Counted from the first letter of the stretch, positions 39,461-50,367 are shown. The stretch is DNA of 64,000 nt from CAWEFA01 sp963851385 (GCA_963851385.1 CAWKPE010000010.1:248001-312000), one strand, 5' to 3'. The notes: generated by a model not told the origin, from the sequence alone. Program-made: numbers and translations.

Positions 39461-40387
39461 ATGGTAAAACGAATAACTTTATTAGGACTATTTTTGATAA
39501 GCATGTTGATGATTCATCAGGTAAGTAAAGCCCAGTCAACTTTAATACATTATTGGCATTTTAATACAACATTGCCAAGTGATGGTTCTGGTGGTCTTGT
39601 TTTTGGACCTCATTTAATTCATGCAGATTATTCTATCACGCAACCACCTGCTGCTTTAATATATAAAAGGATAGATGAAACTTCCAGTGATTCGGGTTCT
39701 ATGGATAATTGTAAGGGTGGTTCTAAAAATGAAAGAATGGGATACGGTGGATGTTGCGATACAATAATTAATAATGGTGTAAGAACGCGTAACCCAAGTG
39801 ACAATATGCAATTTTTATGGTATATTCCTACTGGGAATTACAAAAATATCGTCATTACATATGAGACTAAGGCCTCGAGTTTTACAAGTGGGCAGCACGA
39901 ACAATTCTTTTCATATAGCATTGATAGCGGCTTAAACTTTATAACAACCGGTTTGCCTATGTTTTCTTACACTCTTGATACATCTTATAAAAAAGTAGCA
40001 TTGGATTTAAGTTCCATAGAATCTGTAAACAATAACAATAAATTAGTGTTTAGAATACTTTATGGCACTCCTAACGCAATTACCAAAGGGAACAACAGGT
40101 TTGACAACATTACAGTGGAAGGAGACAGTATTTTCCCGACTGAAATAAGAAAAATACCTTATTCAGATTTTACATTATATCCTAACCCTGCAGACAACTT
40201 TTTATTTATTAATTCTTCCGATAATAATTATACTCGAATTTCTGTTTTTTCTATTGAAGGGCAGGTATTAATACAAAAATCATTGGTCAATAACGTTATT
40301 GATATAAGTAATTTGAGTAAAGGTGTTTATATTATCAGATTAGAAAATTCAGGTGGGATGATAATAAGTAAGTTTGTAAAACAATAG
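39461..40387 (+). CDS. Secreted protein with T9SS type A sorting domain
   Basis: A 308-residue secreted protein. A signal peptide ends near SKAQ (residue 25). The body (about 26-225) is beta-rich, with LIHYWHFN near the start and an N-x-R-F-D-N-I-T-V-E-G-D ending, which resembles Bacteroidota surface proteins with a jelly-roll module. The last 75 residues are a T9SS type A sorting domain: FTLYPNPADNFLFI, ISVFSIEGQVLIQKSL, and LSKGVYIIRLENSGGMIISKFVKQ. This proves that type IX secretion operates in this organism. The body's function is unknown. Confidence 0.88.
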   Translation: MVKRITLLGLFLISMLMIHQVSKAQSTLIHYWHFNTTLPSDGSGGLVFGPHLIHADYSITQPPAALIYKRIDETSSDSGSMDNCKGGSKNERMGYGGCCDTIINNGVRTRNPSDNMQFLWYIPTGNYKNIVITYETKASSFTSGQHEQFFSYSIDSGLNFITTGLPMFSYTLDTSYKKVALDLSSIESVNNNNKLVFRILYGTPNAITKGNNRFDNITVEGDSIFPTEIRKIPYSDFTLYPNPADNFLFINSSDNNYTRISVFSIEGQVLIQKSLVNNVIDISNLSKGVYIIRLENSGGMIISKFVKQ

Positions 40388-40464
40388 AAAAACCATCTGA
40401 CAAATCTTGAACCAGAATTAAAAAAAGGAATATTTGTATTTTATTATTACAAATGAATTTTTGA

Positions 40465-41349
40465 ATGTATAGGTTGTTTAGGAATTTTTTGCCATTTATT
40501 ATAGGTTCAACCTTAGGATTTTTCTTGTACTTTTTATTTAATTGGTGGGGGTTTTTATTGATATTTCCATGGATTGGAGGATGGATAACCGCAGGTAATG
40601 TAATTGCACTAAATAAAAAAGGAATTCAAAAAGATTTCGGACGTAGGTTAAGTATTTTAATGATCTCACCAGTATTCTTAGTTTTTATTGGATTATTACA
40701 AAGAGAAAACCTGCAACTTGAGGAAACGGTATTTTATATCGCAGCCGGTTTGTTTTCCAGGGTATTGATCCATTATACTATTGCAAAAGTATTCGGTCCG
40801 TTTATCTGGGGAAGGGGATTTTGCGGCTGGGCCTGCTGGACTGCAGCTATTTTGGAATGGATGCCAATTAAGGAAAACAAGTTAATTCCTCCTAAATATA
40901 CAAATCTCAGGTATGTGTTTTTCCTAATTTCAATATTAATTCCAATTATTTTTATTTTTTCAGGATACGACTATTATCAAAACCATATAAGAGGAGATAA
41001 TAATTTTTTAATGCAAACCGGCAAATTTCAACAATTCTTATGGTTTATTGCAGGTAACGGCATTTATTATGCCATGGCTGTACCTTTAGCATTTGTATTT
41101 AAGAAAAAACGAGCCTTTTGTAAAATAATCTGTCCGGTATCATTAGTAATGAAAGTCCAAACAAAATTTTCTGTTTTAAAACGAAAGCCAACGGACAAGA
41201 CATGTACAGAGTGTGAAATATGCAATAGAAATTGCCCTATGGATATTAATGTAATGAAATATATAATTCAAAATAAAAATATAGCTTCAACGGAATGCAT
41301 TCTCTGTGGAATATGCGTAAATGTTTGCCCTGTTAACGCAATAAAATAA
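40465..41349 (+). CDS. NapH/YccM-like 4Fe-4S membrane protein
   Basis: A 294-residue membrane protein with about five helices. CGWACW and FCKIICPVS (the paired C-x3-C-P motifs of the NapH/CcoG family) lie in the membrane part. The C-terminus is a cytoplasmic double ferredoxin domain: C-x2-C-x2-C-x3-CP in CTECEICNRNCPMDI and again in CILCGICVNVCPVNAI. Such proteins pass electrons between quinol and periplasmic or maturation partners. No nap, nos or cco genes are near, so the partner is unknown. It stands alone, convergent with the SiaC-like gene. Confidence 0.85.
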   Translation: MYRLFRNFLPFIIGSTLGFFLYFLFNWWGFLLIFPWIGGWITAGNVIALNKKGIQKDFGRRLSILMISPVFLVFIGLLQRENLQLEETVFYIAAGLFSRVLIHYTIAKVFGPFIWGRGFCGWACWTAAILEWMPIKENKLIPPKYTNLRYVFFLISILIPIIFIFSGYDYYQNHIRGDNNFLMQTGKFQQFLWFIAGNGIYYAMAVPLAFVFKKKRAFCKIICPVSLVMKVQTKFSVLKRKPTDKTCTECEICNRNCPMDINVMKYIIQNKNIASTECILCGICVNVCPVNAIK

Positions 41350-41383
41350 TATATAATTATAATGTAAATTTTTTGTGAAAAAA

Positions 41384-41767
41384 TTAATTCTGTGAACTGA
41401 CTGAGCAAAAATTGAAAGGCAGCTTTGCAATTCTGGAAAAGTTCTGACCAGCTTCAATCATGTCTTCATCTTCTTCAGGGTAATACCAAATTATATTCGT
41501 TTCAGTGCCAGATTTTCCTATTTGATTTAACATCGAAAACAACTTTATTAATAGTAAGCTCGAACTGGAATTAAAATATTCAAGATTTACATGAAATGTA
41601 ATCTTTTTTGGATTTGTTCTTTCGAATTCCTTTAACCATTCGAGTGTTGGAGTATAAAAATCGAGAGAGTTCTCACAAATGGAATTGCCTTCAATTCGCA
41701 ATTCTCCATTTGTATTAAATATTACAGCAGGAGTTGTCCTGCCTTTTTCAATTTGTAAATTTTCCAT
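41384..41767 (-). CDS. SiaC-like regulatory phosphoprotein (DUF1987)
   Basis: A 127-residue protein of the DUF1987/SiaC family: TPAVIFNTNGELRIEGNSICENSLDFYTPTLEWLKEF and the middle VNLEYFNSSSSLLLIKLF, with the family's phosphorylatable serine/threonine region. In Pseudomonas, SiaC is switched by the SiaA phosphatase and SiaB kinase and controls a diguanylate cyclase. Neither partner gene is in the window, so the protein is an orphan here. Confidence 0.85.
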   Translation of the reverse strand: MENLQIEKGRTTPAVIFNTNGELRIEGNSICENSLDFYTPTLEWLKEFERTNPKKITFHVNLEYFNSSSSLLLIKLFSMLNQIGKSGTETNIIWYYPEEDEDMIEAGQNFSRIAKLPFNFCSVSSQN

Positions 41768-41998
41768 AGCTACAAAATATTACCAAATTCTTTATACAAC
41801 ATACTGTATCAAATAGTTTCATCTGTTAGATATTTTTTTTCCGGCTGATTTAGAAAATTTATTCTACAAACAAGAATATTATAGAAAAAATTACCTGTAT
41901 CTTATAAATAATGTTAAAGTTGGGAAATATTAGTTTTATCTTCAATCTTGAATCAACAAATTATATTACTTTGCGTTTTTTAATAAATAGATGCATTA

Positions 41999-42319
41999 TT
42001 GAAAAATAAAAGAACTTATATTGTATTAATAACATTATTTCAATTAATGGTATTCATTGCTCCTTTTATAATAAAAGGATTTCATCACCATTGCAAAGAA
42101 TATACTACAATATCTAATTTGCCCTCTAATAAAATTATTGCCATAAAAGAAAGACCTTGCCCAATTTGTCAATTCGAATTTGTTAATTTTATTTTAGAGA
42201 ATATTGAATATGCTTCTATTTATCGAACTCCCGTTTATCTAAAAAATTCAGATTTATTTTCACAGGCGTTTAATTTCACTTTTTCTTCTTTTTCGCGTAG
42301 AGCACCACCTGATATTTAA
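41999..42319 (+). CDS. Small membrane-anchored His/Cys protein, metal-related
   Basis: A 106-residue protein from a TTG start. It has one N-terminal membrane segment (VLITLFQLMVFIAPFIIKG) followed by FHHHC, a C-P-I-C motif (ERPCPICQFEF) and the C-terminal RAPPDI. Small proteins of this kind, related to DUF2946, often precede TonB receptors for copper or zinc. Here a TonB receptor starts 89 bases later. Metal binding or sensing is inferred from His/Cys content and context. Confidence 0.65.
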   Translation: MKNKRTYIVLITLFQLMVFIAPFIIKGFHHHCKEYTTISNLPSNKIIAIKERPCPICQFEFVNFILENIEYASIYRTPVYLKNSDLFSQAFNFTFSSFSRRAPPDI

Positions 42320-42407
42320 TCTTTTATTCTCGCCATATTTTTATACTTTGAATTCTTTCAGAAATTAAGGACAGGATTCTTTTAATATTTTTACAATTTT
42401 CAAAATA

Positions 42408-44894
42408 ATGAAAAAAAAGTTTTTTGTATTAATTGTATTACCCATAGCGATAATTAATATATTATATGCAACAGATACAGGATATAATAAAACTACACTG
42501 ACGGGGATAATAACCGACAAAGAAACTGGTGAATCAATCCCTGGCGCAACTATTTATATTCCCGATTTAAAAACCGGTGCAGTTACTGATACTGGCGGCA
42601 CATATAAAATTAATAATCTTCCACAAACAAAACTTCTTTTACAAATTAGTTTTTTAGGTTACAAAACTATTATCGAAAAAGTTGATTTAACCTCTATTTC
42701 AATGAAGAATTTTGCAATGGAGCCGTCAATCACTGAAATGCAGGACGTCGTGGTCACCGGTTCTTCTGAAGCTACCGAGATTAAAAGAACCCCTATCCCA
42801 ATTACAGCTCTTAGCAGGAAAGAACTTCAACAGAATCTGAATACAAATATCATTGATGCTGTTGCAAAAGTTCCCGGAGTAAGTGCAGTTACAACCGGTC
42901 CAAATGTTTCCAAACCATTTATTCATGGTTTAGGATATAATAGAGTACTTACTCTTTATGATGGAGTAAGACAGGAAGGCCAGCAATGGGGTGATGAACA
43001 TGGCATAGAAGTAGATGAAAATGCAGTAGATAGAATAGAAGTTATTAAAGGTCCGGCAAGCTTAACTTATGGTTCCGATGCAATAGCTGGAGTAGTTAAT
43101 TTGCTTCCTGCTTCTCCCGTTCCCGATGGTGTAATAAAAGGTAAAATATTGACAGAATATCAGACAAATAACAAACTGATTAATTGTTCTGCTTCAATTG
43201 CAGGCAATTCCGGAGGATTTATCTGGGGTGGAATGGCTTCTCATAAACAAGCTACCAATTACCAGGATAAAAACGACGGTAGAGTTTATGGAACAGCTTT
43301 TAATGAAACAGATGTAAATGGTTATATCGGATTGAATAAACAATGGGGTTATTCACATCTTGATTTCTCATTGTTTAACGATTTACAGGAAATACCTGAT
43401 GGCAGCCGCTTTGACTCAACAAACAGAAAATTCACAAAACAAATTTCGGAAATAGATACATTTAGACCAATAGTATCAAATTCCGAATTGAATTCATATA
43501 ACATCGCTATTTTACATCAACATGTGCAACATTATAAATTATATTCATCAAATAATTTTGTTTTCGGTGAAAGTAAATTAGGATTAATACTGGGTTATCA
43601 GCAAAATATTCGCAGGGAGTTCAGTCATCCTGAATATCCTGATATTCCAGGTCTTTATCTTGTACTTAACACTTTTACTTACGATGTCAAATACTACCTT
43701 CCTGAGTTTAACGAATGGGCCACAACTATTGGATTAAACGGGATGTACCAAAACAATACAAATAATGGAACTGAATTTATTATACCCAATTACAATCAGT
43801 TTGATATAGGTCCTTTTGTACTCGTTCAAAAGACTTTTGATAAATTAAACATCAGCGCAGGCATCAGATATGATACCCGAAAATTTAATAATGATGCAAT
43901 GTACACGCGACCCAATCCACTAACCGGTTTCGATATGCAAGTTGGTTCAACTATTGCAACAGATCAACCTTTTTTTAGTTTTAAACATACTTTTTCAGGG
44001 CTATCCGGAAGTATTGGAGCGACATACAATTTAACCGACAAAATTCTCATTAAAGGAAATATTGCTCGTGGATTCAGGGCTCCTAACATTTCCGAAATTT
44101 CAGCTAACGGAGTACATCCGGGAACTCTAATATACCAAATAGGCAATACTAGTTTTAAACCGGAATTTAGCTTACAGGAAGACCTTGGTATTTCTCTTAC
44201 ATCCAGCCACGTTGTAGGCAACATAGAAATATTTAATAATAATATATCTAATTATATTTTTAATCAAAAATTACTAAACTATCTGGGACAAGATTCTGTG
44301 ATTGTTAAAGGTAACCAGACATTTAAATTCCAGCAGGCACAAGCACAATTGTATGGCGGAGAAGCAAGTCTTGATATTCACCCTCATCCACTTGACTGGC
44401 TTCATTTTGAAAACTCTGTATCTGTGGTTTATGCTTTAAATAAAGGTGGAAATGGTTTGCACATAACGGATAGTTCCAAATATCTTCCTTTTATACCTCC
44501 ACTTCATACTAATTCAGAACTAAGGGCAAACATAAAAAGAAAGTTTAAATATTTTTCTTCTATATATGTAAAAATCGGAATGGAATATTATGCAAAACAA
44601 AGCAGGGTGTATTTGGAAGATAATACTGAGACAATAACGCCAGGCTATATCCTTTACAGTGCAGGATTAGGTACAAACATAACAAATAGTCATGGGAAAA
44701 TATTATTCAGCATGGATATCCTGGGAAATAACATTACTGATGTTGCTTATCAATCTCACTTGAGCAGGCTCAAATATATGGATTTTTATGTTAATAAATA
44801 CGGAAATCCTGTAAGCGTAACAGGTCCAGGAAGCGGAATATATAATATGGGACGAAATGTTAGTCTTAAATTGATATTTCCACTAGATTTATAA
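42408..44894 (+). CDS. TonB-dependent receptor, metal-type
   Basis: An 828-residue receptor. The signal peptide runs to about residue 21. The carboxypeptidase-regulatory-like domain (LTGIITDKETGESIPGATIY) is followed by a TonB-box-like stretch and a plug (VVVTGSSEATEIKRTPIPIT, DRIEVIKGPASLTYGSDAIAG). The barrel has the TonB-receptor motif GFRAPNISEISANG and ends LKLIFPLDL. The plug resembles receptors for zinc or copper (ZnuD-like: E-V-I-K-G-P-x-S-L-x-Y-G-x-x-A-I-A-G-V-V-N). The preceding His/Cys protein supports a metal ligand. Confidence 0.88.
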   Translation: MKKKFFVLIVLPIAIINILYATDTGYNKTTLTGIITDKETGESIPGATIYIPDLKTGAVTDTGGTYKINNLPQTKLLLQISFLGYKTIIEKVDLTSISMKNFAMEPSITEMQDVVVTGSSEATEIKRTPIPITALSRKELQQNLNTNIIDAVAKVPGVSAVTTGPNVSKPFIHGLGYNRVLTLYDGVRQEGQQWGDEHGIEVDENAVDRIEVIKGPASLTYGSDAIAGVVNLLPASPVPDGVIKGKILTEYQTNNKLINCSASIAGNSGGFIWGGMASHKQATNYQDKNDGRVYGTAFNETDVNGYIGLNKQWGYSHLDFSLFNDLQEIPDGSRFDSTNRKFTKQISEIDTFRPIVSNSELNSYNIAILHQHVQHYKLYSSNNFVFGESKLGLILGYQQNIRREFSHPEYPDIPGLYLVLNTFTYDVKYYLPEFNEWATTIGLNGMYQNNTNNGTEFIIPNYNQFDIGPFVLVQKTFDKLNISAGIRYDTRKFNNDAMYTRPNPLTGFDMQVGSTIATDQPFFSFKHTFSGLSGSIGATYNLTDKILIKGNIARGFRAPNISEISANGVHPGTLIYQIGNTSFKPEFSLQEDLGISLTSSHVVGNIEIFNNNISNYIFNQKLLNYLGQDSVIVKGNQTFKFQQAQAQLYGGEASLDIHPHPLDWLHFENSVSVVYALNKGGNGLHITDSSKYLPFIPPLHTNSELRANIKRKFKYFSSIYVKIGMEYYAKQSRVYLEDNTETITPGYILYSAGLGTNITNSHGKILFSMDILGNNITDVAYQSHLSRLKYMDFYVNKYGNPVSVTGPGSGIYNMGRNVSLKLIFPLDL

Positions 44895-44937
44895 TATGTG
44901 TTTTTCTTGACCAAGATAAATTATATCCCAATATAAC

Positions 44938-45108
44938 TTATGAATGCGTTATGCTCTTATTGTTAAGAAACTCTATCTTATTCATATTTTTAAATATTCG
45001 TATTCTATTCTGCCTTCCAATTCTGCCAAGAATAATAATAGCAATAACAATTATTAAAAGTATAATTGTAAATATCGTCGATAACTTTTCCTTTTTATTT
45101 CTATGCAT
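44938..45108 (-). CDS. Possible small single-helix membrane protein
   Basis: A 56-codon frame beginning MHRNKKEKLSTIFTIILLII. It gives a basic N-terminus, one clear membrane helix rich in Ile, Val and Leu, and a basic tail. The layout fits a small inner-membrane protein, but I know no family and AT-rich DNA yields such frames by chance. Confidence 0.35.
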   Translation of the reverse strand: MHRNKKEKLSTIFTIILLIIVIAIIILGRIGRQNRIRIFKNMNKIEFLNNKSITHS

Positions 45109-45211
45109 TAAAGAAGTCTATTAAATATAATATATGTATTTTTCCGAATATTCGGGATAAGATTTTGCTACTAATCAATGAAACTAAAACTATTACATGC
45201 TTAAAACAAAT

Positions 45212-45718
45212 TTATAATTTATATGTAATTCCTATTTTGCCATCTGATATGGCATTTCCACCACCTAATTCAAGATTAATTCCAAATTTACTATTAAAAA
45301 AATATCTCCCGCCAACCTGCAGTCCAAGACCCAAACCGGAATTATGAGAACCTTCATAACCAGATGGAGATGACCATAAATAAAAATCAAGGTTTAATCC
45401 AGCATAAAAATCCCAATTACTGGGAATAAATAAAAGACTGTTGAAATGATAATTGCCATTTCCCAAAATACCTATGACAGAATGAGAGTAAGAAGCATTG
45501 TTCCAATTATCATTATATGTTCTGAATGAACCTTCGAAACCAACAGTAATATCTTTATTAATACCAAAATCGAGACCTGCATAAACCGGAATTCCCCATC
45601 CGGATAATCCCAGACCAGCATTGAGTTGCTTTTCACCTTTCATAAGTGGAGCTTGGGCTTCCATAGAGATTGATGGAATTATAATTGCTAAAGCAAAAAC
45701 AATAAAAGACTTTTTCAT
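45212..45718 (-). CDS. Small outer-membrane beta-barrel protein
   Basis: A 168-residue protein. A signal peptide (ending MEAQA, residue 23) is followed by alternating-pattern beta strands (LNAGLGLSGWGIPVYAGLDFGI, ITVGFEGSFRTYND, GLGLGLQVGGRYFFNSKFGINLELGGG), ending ITYKL. It fits the eight-strand porin-like outer-membrane protein family (OmpW/DUF3575-like). The function is unknown. It stands alone. Confidence 0.8.
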   Translation of the reverse strand: MKKSFIVFALAIIIPSISMEAQAPLMKGEKQLNAGLGLSGWGIPVYAGLDFGINKDITVGFEGSFRTYNDNWNNASYSHSVIGILGNGNYHFNSLLFIPSNWDFYAGLNLDFYLWSSPSGYEGSHNSGLGLGLQVGGRYFFNSKFGINLELGGGNAISDGKIGITYKL

Positions 45719-45882
45719 ATGTAGTTATTTAAATTTACAATTTGTATTAACTCGTTTTAAAAAATTCATAATACTCTCTAACGTAATCTGTCGATGATTA
45801 TTATTTTTATATAATGGTACAAAAAAACAATTCAATTTAATTCAATTATTTTATATCTATGATTAAAAATATTTTTTGGTTA

Positions 45883-46068
45883 TTATTCAATTTTCAGATA
45901 TGTGCCGTAATATAATTCTAATGCTATAATGGATAATAAGATCAAACTGCATAAGACTGATAACAGCTTAAATCTATAAGGCAACCATATTTTCAATTTT
46001 TGACTAAAAATAGGCCAGAAAAAAAATACTGCGAATTCTATGATACGTTTGATGAAAACGGCAACCAA
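45883..46068 (-). CDS. Doubtful small membrane protein
   Basis: A 61-codon frame from a TTG start, with two hydrophobic stretches (IIEFAVFFFWPIF and LLSVLCSLILLSIIALELYY). It has no recognised family and no ATG start or ribosome site. It could be a remnant. The rest of 45719-46254 shows no other coding signal. Confidence 0.25.
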   Translation of the reverse strand: MVAVFIKRIIEFAVFFFWPIFSQKLKIWLPYRFKLLSVLCSLILLSIIALELYYGTYLKIE

Positions 46069-46254
46069 AAAAACACCAAATGATGTTTGTTGACAAATGG
46101 AATTAAAGAGAACCGATTGAATAAATAATTACTTAATTTTATCCCGATTAAAAAAAAGGTTTAAAGATGATAGATTTTTAGTTTATATTTTTATTTACCG
46201 AATTTAAAAAACATAAATTAAAAACTTGAAATTCGCATAATAATATTTATCAAT

Positions 46255-49067
46255 ATGAAAAATAAAACTTTATTATTTGCCTGTTTGTTCCTTATATTAC
46301 TAGGCCTTCAATATTGTTGCAATAAAACTAAGGTTGAGCTGATTAAAAACGGAGTTCAGTTGGAAACTGGTAAACTTAATGTAAAAGTGCAGTTTTATGC
46401 AAGTAATACAGTCCGTGTTGTTAAATGGTTGCCGGAAGCAACTCCAGATTCGACCAGCCTTGTCGTGATTCAGAAAATATTGCCAGATTTAAAAATAATA
46501 GTCAAAGAGAATGATAAAACTCTTACCGTAAGTTCGGATAAATTGCAAATTAACGTTTCGAAAAAAAACGGCAACATCGAATATTTCACCAAAGACAGCA
46601 CGGTAATATTGAAAGAGAGCGGGAAAGCAATTATCAAGGATGCAGCTCTGAAAAATGAAAAAGCATACAGCATAAAGCAGCCTTATGAACTAACTCCTGA
46701 TGAAGGAATTTACGGACTCGGGCAACATCAGTACGGTTACATGAACTATCGCGGACATACAGTCAAACTTGTACAAAGCAATACGGATGCTGTAACGCCG
46801 TTTCTAGTTTCAACAAGAAATTATGGAATTTTATGGGACAATTATTCCAAAACAATATTTGAGGACAACGGTAAAGAAACTTCACTTTGGTCGGATGTTT
46901 CAAGCAATATTAATTATTATTTTATTTATGGAAACAACATAGACTCTGTTATTGCCGGTTACAGGAATCTCACCGGGCAGGCGCCTATGTATGGCAAATG
47001 GGCCTATGGATACTGGCAAAGTAAAGAACATTATAAAAATCGTGATGAGCTCTTGAGTGTAGTAAAAGAATACCGGAACGCAAAATTCCTATTGATAATA
47101 TTATCCAGGATTGGGATTACTGGGATGGTGCCCAAAACTGGGGACAACTTTTCTTTGACGAAAAGTTGTATCCAAATCCTAAAGAAATGATTGACATCAT
47201 TCACAAACAAAATTTTCATATTATAATCTCAATTTGGGCAGGATTGGGGCCAAATACTGCTGTATATAAGGATATGCAGAAAAATGGATTTCTTTATTCA
47301 CCTGTTGGTTGGGCTGGTTTTAGATACTACGATGCTTATAATCCTGCTGCTAATAATTTATATTGGCAATACATGAATAAAGGTTTGTTCTCTAAAGGGA
47401 TTGACGGATGGTGGATGGATTCAACTGAACCCGATATTATTAATGCACTGACCAAAGAATCGGAAGAATATGAAATGAAAAGGGTTGAAAACAATCATTT
47501 GGGTTCGTTCGCAAAATATCTTAATCCTTATTCTTTACTGATAACGGAATCGGTCTACAAAAATCAAAGAAAAGAAACAGATAAAAAACGTGTTTATATT
47601 CTTACCCGTTCAACATTTGCTGGTCAGCAACGAGCTGCTGCAACTACCTGGTCAGGAGATATTGGTGCCGATTGGAGTATTTATAAAAGACAAATATCTG
47701 CAGGCATTAACTATTGTATGTCAGGCATACCATATTGGACATTTGACATTGGTGCATTTGTGTTAGGTGCTTATGGTGGTGTATTTTCAAATGGTGGTAA
47801 GGATCCTGCTTACCAGGAATTATATACGCGTATGTTTCAATTTGGTACATTTTGCCCCATATTTCGTTCACACGGTTCAGAAACACCCAGGGAAATATGG
47901 CAATTTGAAGAATTTGTTCCGACTCTTATTAAATTTGACAATCTTAGATACCGCCTTATGCCATATATTTATTCAATGGCGGCTCAGGTTACCAATAACG
48001 GTTACACTATAATGCGTGGATTACCTATGGATTTCGAAAATGACAAAAACACTTACCCGATAGATGACCAGTTTATGTTTGGCCCAGCTATCATGGTATG
48101 CCCTGTTACTGAATACATGCTTCATCGCCCGCCGGAACAAAGTGTTCCTGTAACTTCAGAATATTTCAAAACAAAGGACGGAAAACAAGGCCTCAACGCG
48201 AAATATTTCAAAGACACTGAATTTAAAAAGCTATCACTCGAAAAGATTGATTCTTCTATAAATATTTTTTGGTACACCGGTCGGCCTGCTTATGTGACAG
48301 ATTCAACACTTGCAATCCGTTGGGAAGGGAAATTGATACCTTCTCAGACCGGAAAACATCAGTTTCATATAAAGTGTTTCGGACCAAGTAAAATATTCCT
48401 CGATGGTAAAGAACTTCCATTCGTCTATTCAAGCGTTGAAGCATATACTGACTTCGTGGATTTAAAAGCTGGAAAGGAATATGATTTTGCTGTTGAAAAA
48501 ACAAATTCTTCATCAGGTGCATTCAGAGTTTTGATGTATTGGAAAACACCTGAAATTTTCGCAAAAGAAAAAATAGTTGAAAAAAGGGAACAAACAAGAA
48601 AAGTATATTTACCTGCAAACCATCAATGGTTTGATTTCTGGACAGGAGAAATTTTAAATGGAGGCCAAACCGTTACTTCATCTGCTCCCATTGATAAGAT
48701 TCCTTTATTTGTAAAAGCCGGTTCTATTATTCCAATGGGTCCGTTCATTCAATATGCTGAAGAAAAGACCGATCCAATTGAAATTCGAATATATCCAGGT
48801 GCTGATGCTATGTTTACAATTTATGAAGATGAGAACGATAATTACAATTATGAAAAAGGAGCATATTCAATTATTTCTCTGTCTTGGAATAATGTCAAAA
48901 AACAATTAACTATAGGCAAACGTGCAGGTTTATTCCCTGGATTGCCAAAGGAACATATTTTTCAAATTGTAATTATAGACAAAACAAAAAGAAATGGTTT
49001 AGATGTGAATCCAAATCCTGATAAAATCATACACTATAATGGAGAAGGGCAGGTAGTGCAATTTTAA
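46255..49067 (+). pseudogene. GH31 alpha-xylosidase-like enzyme with PA14 domain, one frameshift
   Basis: A family 31 glycoside hydrolase split by one missing base at about 47074 (CGGAACGC should read CGGGAACGC). The first part has a lipoprotein-like signal (QYCC), a beta-rich N-terminal domain and LTPDEGIYGLGQHQYGYM. After the shift come YRERKIPIDNIIQDWDYWDG, the nucleophile Asp in GIDGWWMDSTEPD (residue 85 of the second frame), acid/base region TWSGDIGADW, and RFGTFCP-like sequence FQFGTFCPIFRSHGSE. A PA14 domain (GLNAKYFKDTEFKKL to VLMYWKTP) is inserted before the C-terminal beta domain. A PA14 insert at this place is known from xyloglucan-acting alpha-xylosidases of Cellvibrio. It would release xylose from xyloglucan oligosaccharides. 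The lesion lies in a G run, so an assembly error is possible. Confidence 0.85.
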
Positions 49068-49083
49068 TTTTTTTCTTATGAAT

Positions 49084-49737
49084 CTACCAGGTTTTTTTCT
49101 TACCCTGATGCCAGAAATATCCTGACTCGACTTTTGATGTCGCCAGTTCAAATATTTCTTCTGCCGGTTCTGAGGGTTCCCTGACAGCACCTTTACCACC
49201 CATATCCGTTTTAACCCAACCCGGATCAATAGAAGAAACCGTAATATTTCTATCCCTTAATCTGCTTGCAAGTGTCCGGGTGTACATATTAATTGCAACT
49301 TTCGAAATCCTATATGAAGGAGCATAACTATTTGTAGCTTCACTCAACGAACCAAGTCCCGAGGATAAGTTAATAATATGTCCTCCGTTATTTATAAATG
49401 GAATCAATTCTTCTGTAAACTCTATCAATCCAATTAAGTTTACTTCAAGCGTTTTTCGCAATAGTTCAATTATTACAGTAGAACTTTTATCCAAACTGAC
49501 ACCTGCATTGTTAATCAGCACATCAATTCTTTCTTTTGATTCTTCTATAATATCTGCAAATCTTTTTATACTTACAGGATTTGATAAATCAGTTCTTCTG
49601 ACTTCAAGGTTTTGATGTCGGATTGGAGAATTTCCAGATGTGGAAATTCCAATAATCTGCCATCCTTCAGCTAAGAATTTCTCGGCCGTTGCCTTTCCTA
49701 TGCCCCGACTAACTCCGGTAATTATTGCAACTTTCAT
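49084..49737 (-). CDS. Short-chain dehydrogenase/reductase
   Basis: A 217-residue classical SDR. It has NAD(P)-binding TGVSRGIG (residues 8-15), NNAG, the catalytic Ser in INLSSGLG, and Tyr-x3-Lys in SYRISKVAIN. The length is slightly short for the family, and the closing WHQGKKKTW is typical of the SDR group with Drosophila sniffer-like members. The substrate is unknown. It is convergent with the GH31 gene. Confidence 0.88.
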   Translation of the reverse strand: MKVAIITGVSRGIGKATAEKFLAEGWQIIGISTSGNSPIRHQNLEVRRTDLSNPVSIKRFADIIEESKERIDVLINNAGVSLDKSSTVIIELLRKTLEVNLIGLIEFTEELIPFINNGGHIINLSSGLGSLSEATNSYAPSYRISKVAINMYTRTLASRLRDRNITVSSIDPGWVKTDMGGKGAVREPSEPAEEIFELATSKVESGYFWHQGKKKTW

Positions 49738-49818
49738 TGTTGTATATATTCCGAATTAAACAATTAACAAGAAGAAAGGTTCTTCATTTAATTGTTCTAA
49801 AGTATTATATAAAATTTT

Positions 49819-50367
49819 TCAATATGCTTTATAAGCCATCTGTTCTAGCTCTTTGCTTAATGTTAATCCATACTTTTGGATGTTGTCCCTTTTTATCTCA
49901 AATTTTATAACATTATTGCGGATAATAAAATTAATTCCCGAACCTGCTTCAATTAGTCCGTCTTTTTCTGAAATTATTAAAGTATGTTTATTGCCAACTT
50001 TTTCAATAACTTTAGCCATATCTTTACTTTGCCAGAATCCAACAAAAAGAATATGACTTTCGGTTATGTTATTGACCGACTCCAGAAATCGTACTACAAT
50101 ACTTTGCTTTCCAACCGTTTTACCGGAAGTAATTTCTTTTAATTTTTCATACACCGATTTATGTCCGATAACATCAATTACGAAATCACCCGTAGCATCT
50201 TCAGAAGGCCATTCTAAGAAATGTGTAAAATTGTAAATGGCCGAAGAAATTGTTTTTTCTTCCTGAGATGTGCCCTTAGAAATAAAAAGAAATAGAATAA
50301 ATATAGAAAGTATCGATCTTTTATTTAAAAATTTATTTACAATCATAATAAATTGATTAGTCTTCAA
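49819..50367 (-). CDS. YfiR-like periplasmic protein (DUF4154)
   Basis: A 182-residue exported protein of the YfiR/DUF4154 family: SAIYNFTHFLEWPSEDATGDFVIDVIG, IVVRFLESVNNITESHILFVGF, IISEKDGLIEAGSGINFIIRNNVIKFEIKR, and a helical end. In Pseudomonas YfiR is a redox-sensitive periplasmic repressor of the diguanylate cyclase YfiN. No YfiN partner is present here. It overlaps the upstream Ig-like protein gene by 11 bases and so is coexpressed with it. Confidence 0.8.
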   Translation of the reverse strand: MKTNQFIMIVNKFLNKRSILSIFILFLFISKGTSQEEKTISSAIYNFTHFLEWPSEDATGDFVIDVIGHKSVYEKLKEITSGKTVGKQSIVVRFLESVNNITESHILFVGFWQSKDMAKVIEKVGNKHTLIISEKDGLIEAGSGINFIIRNNVIKFEIKRDNIQKYGLTLSKELEQMAYKAY

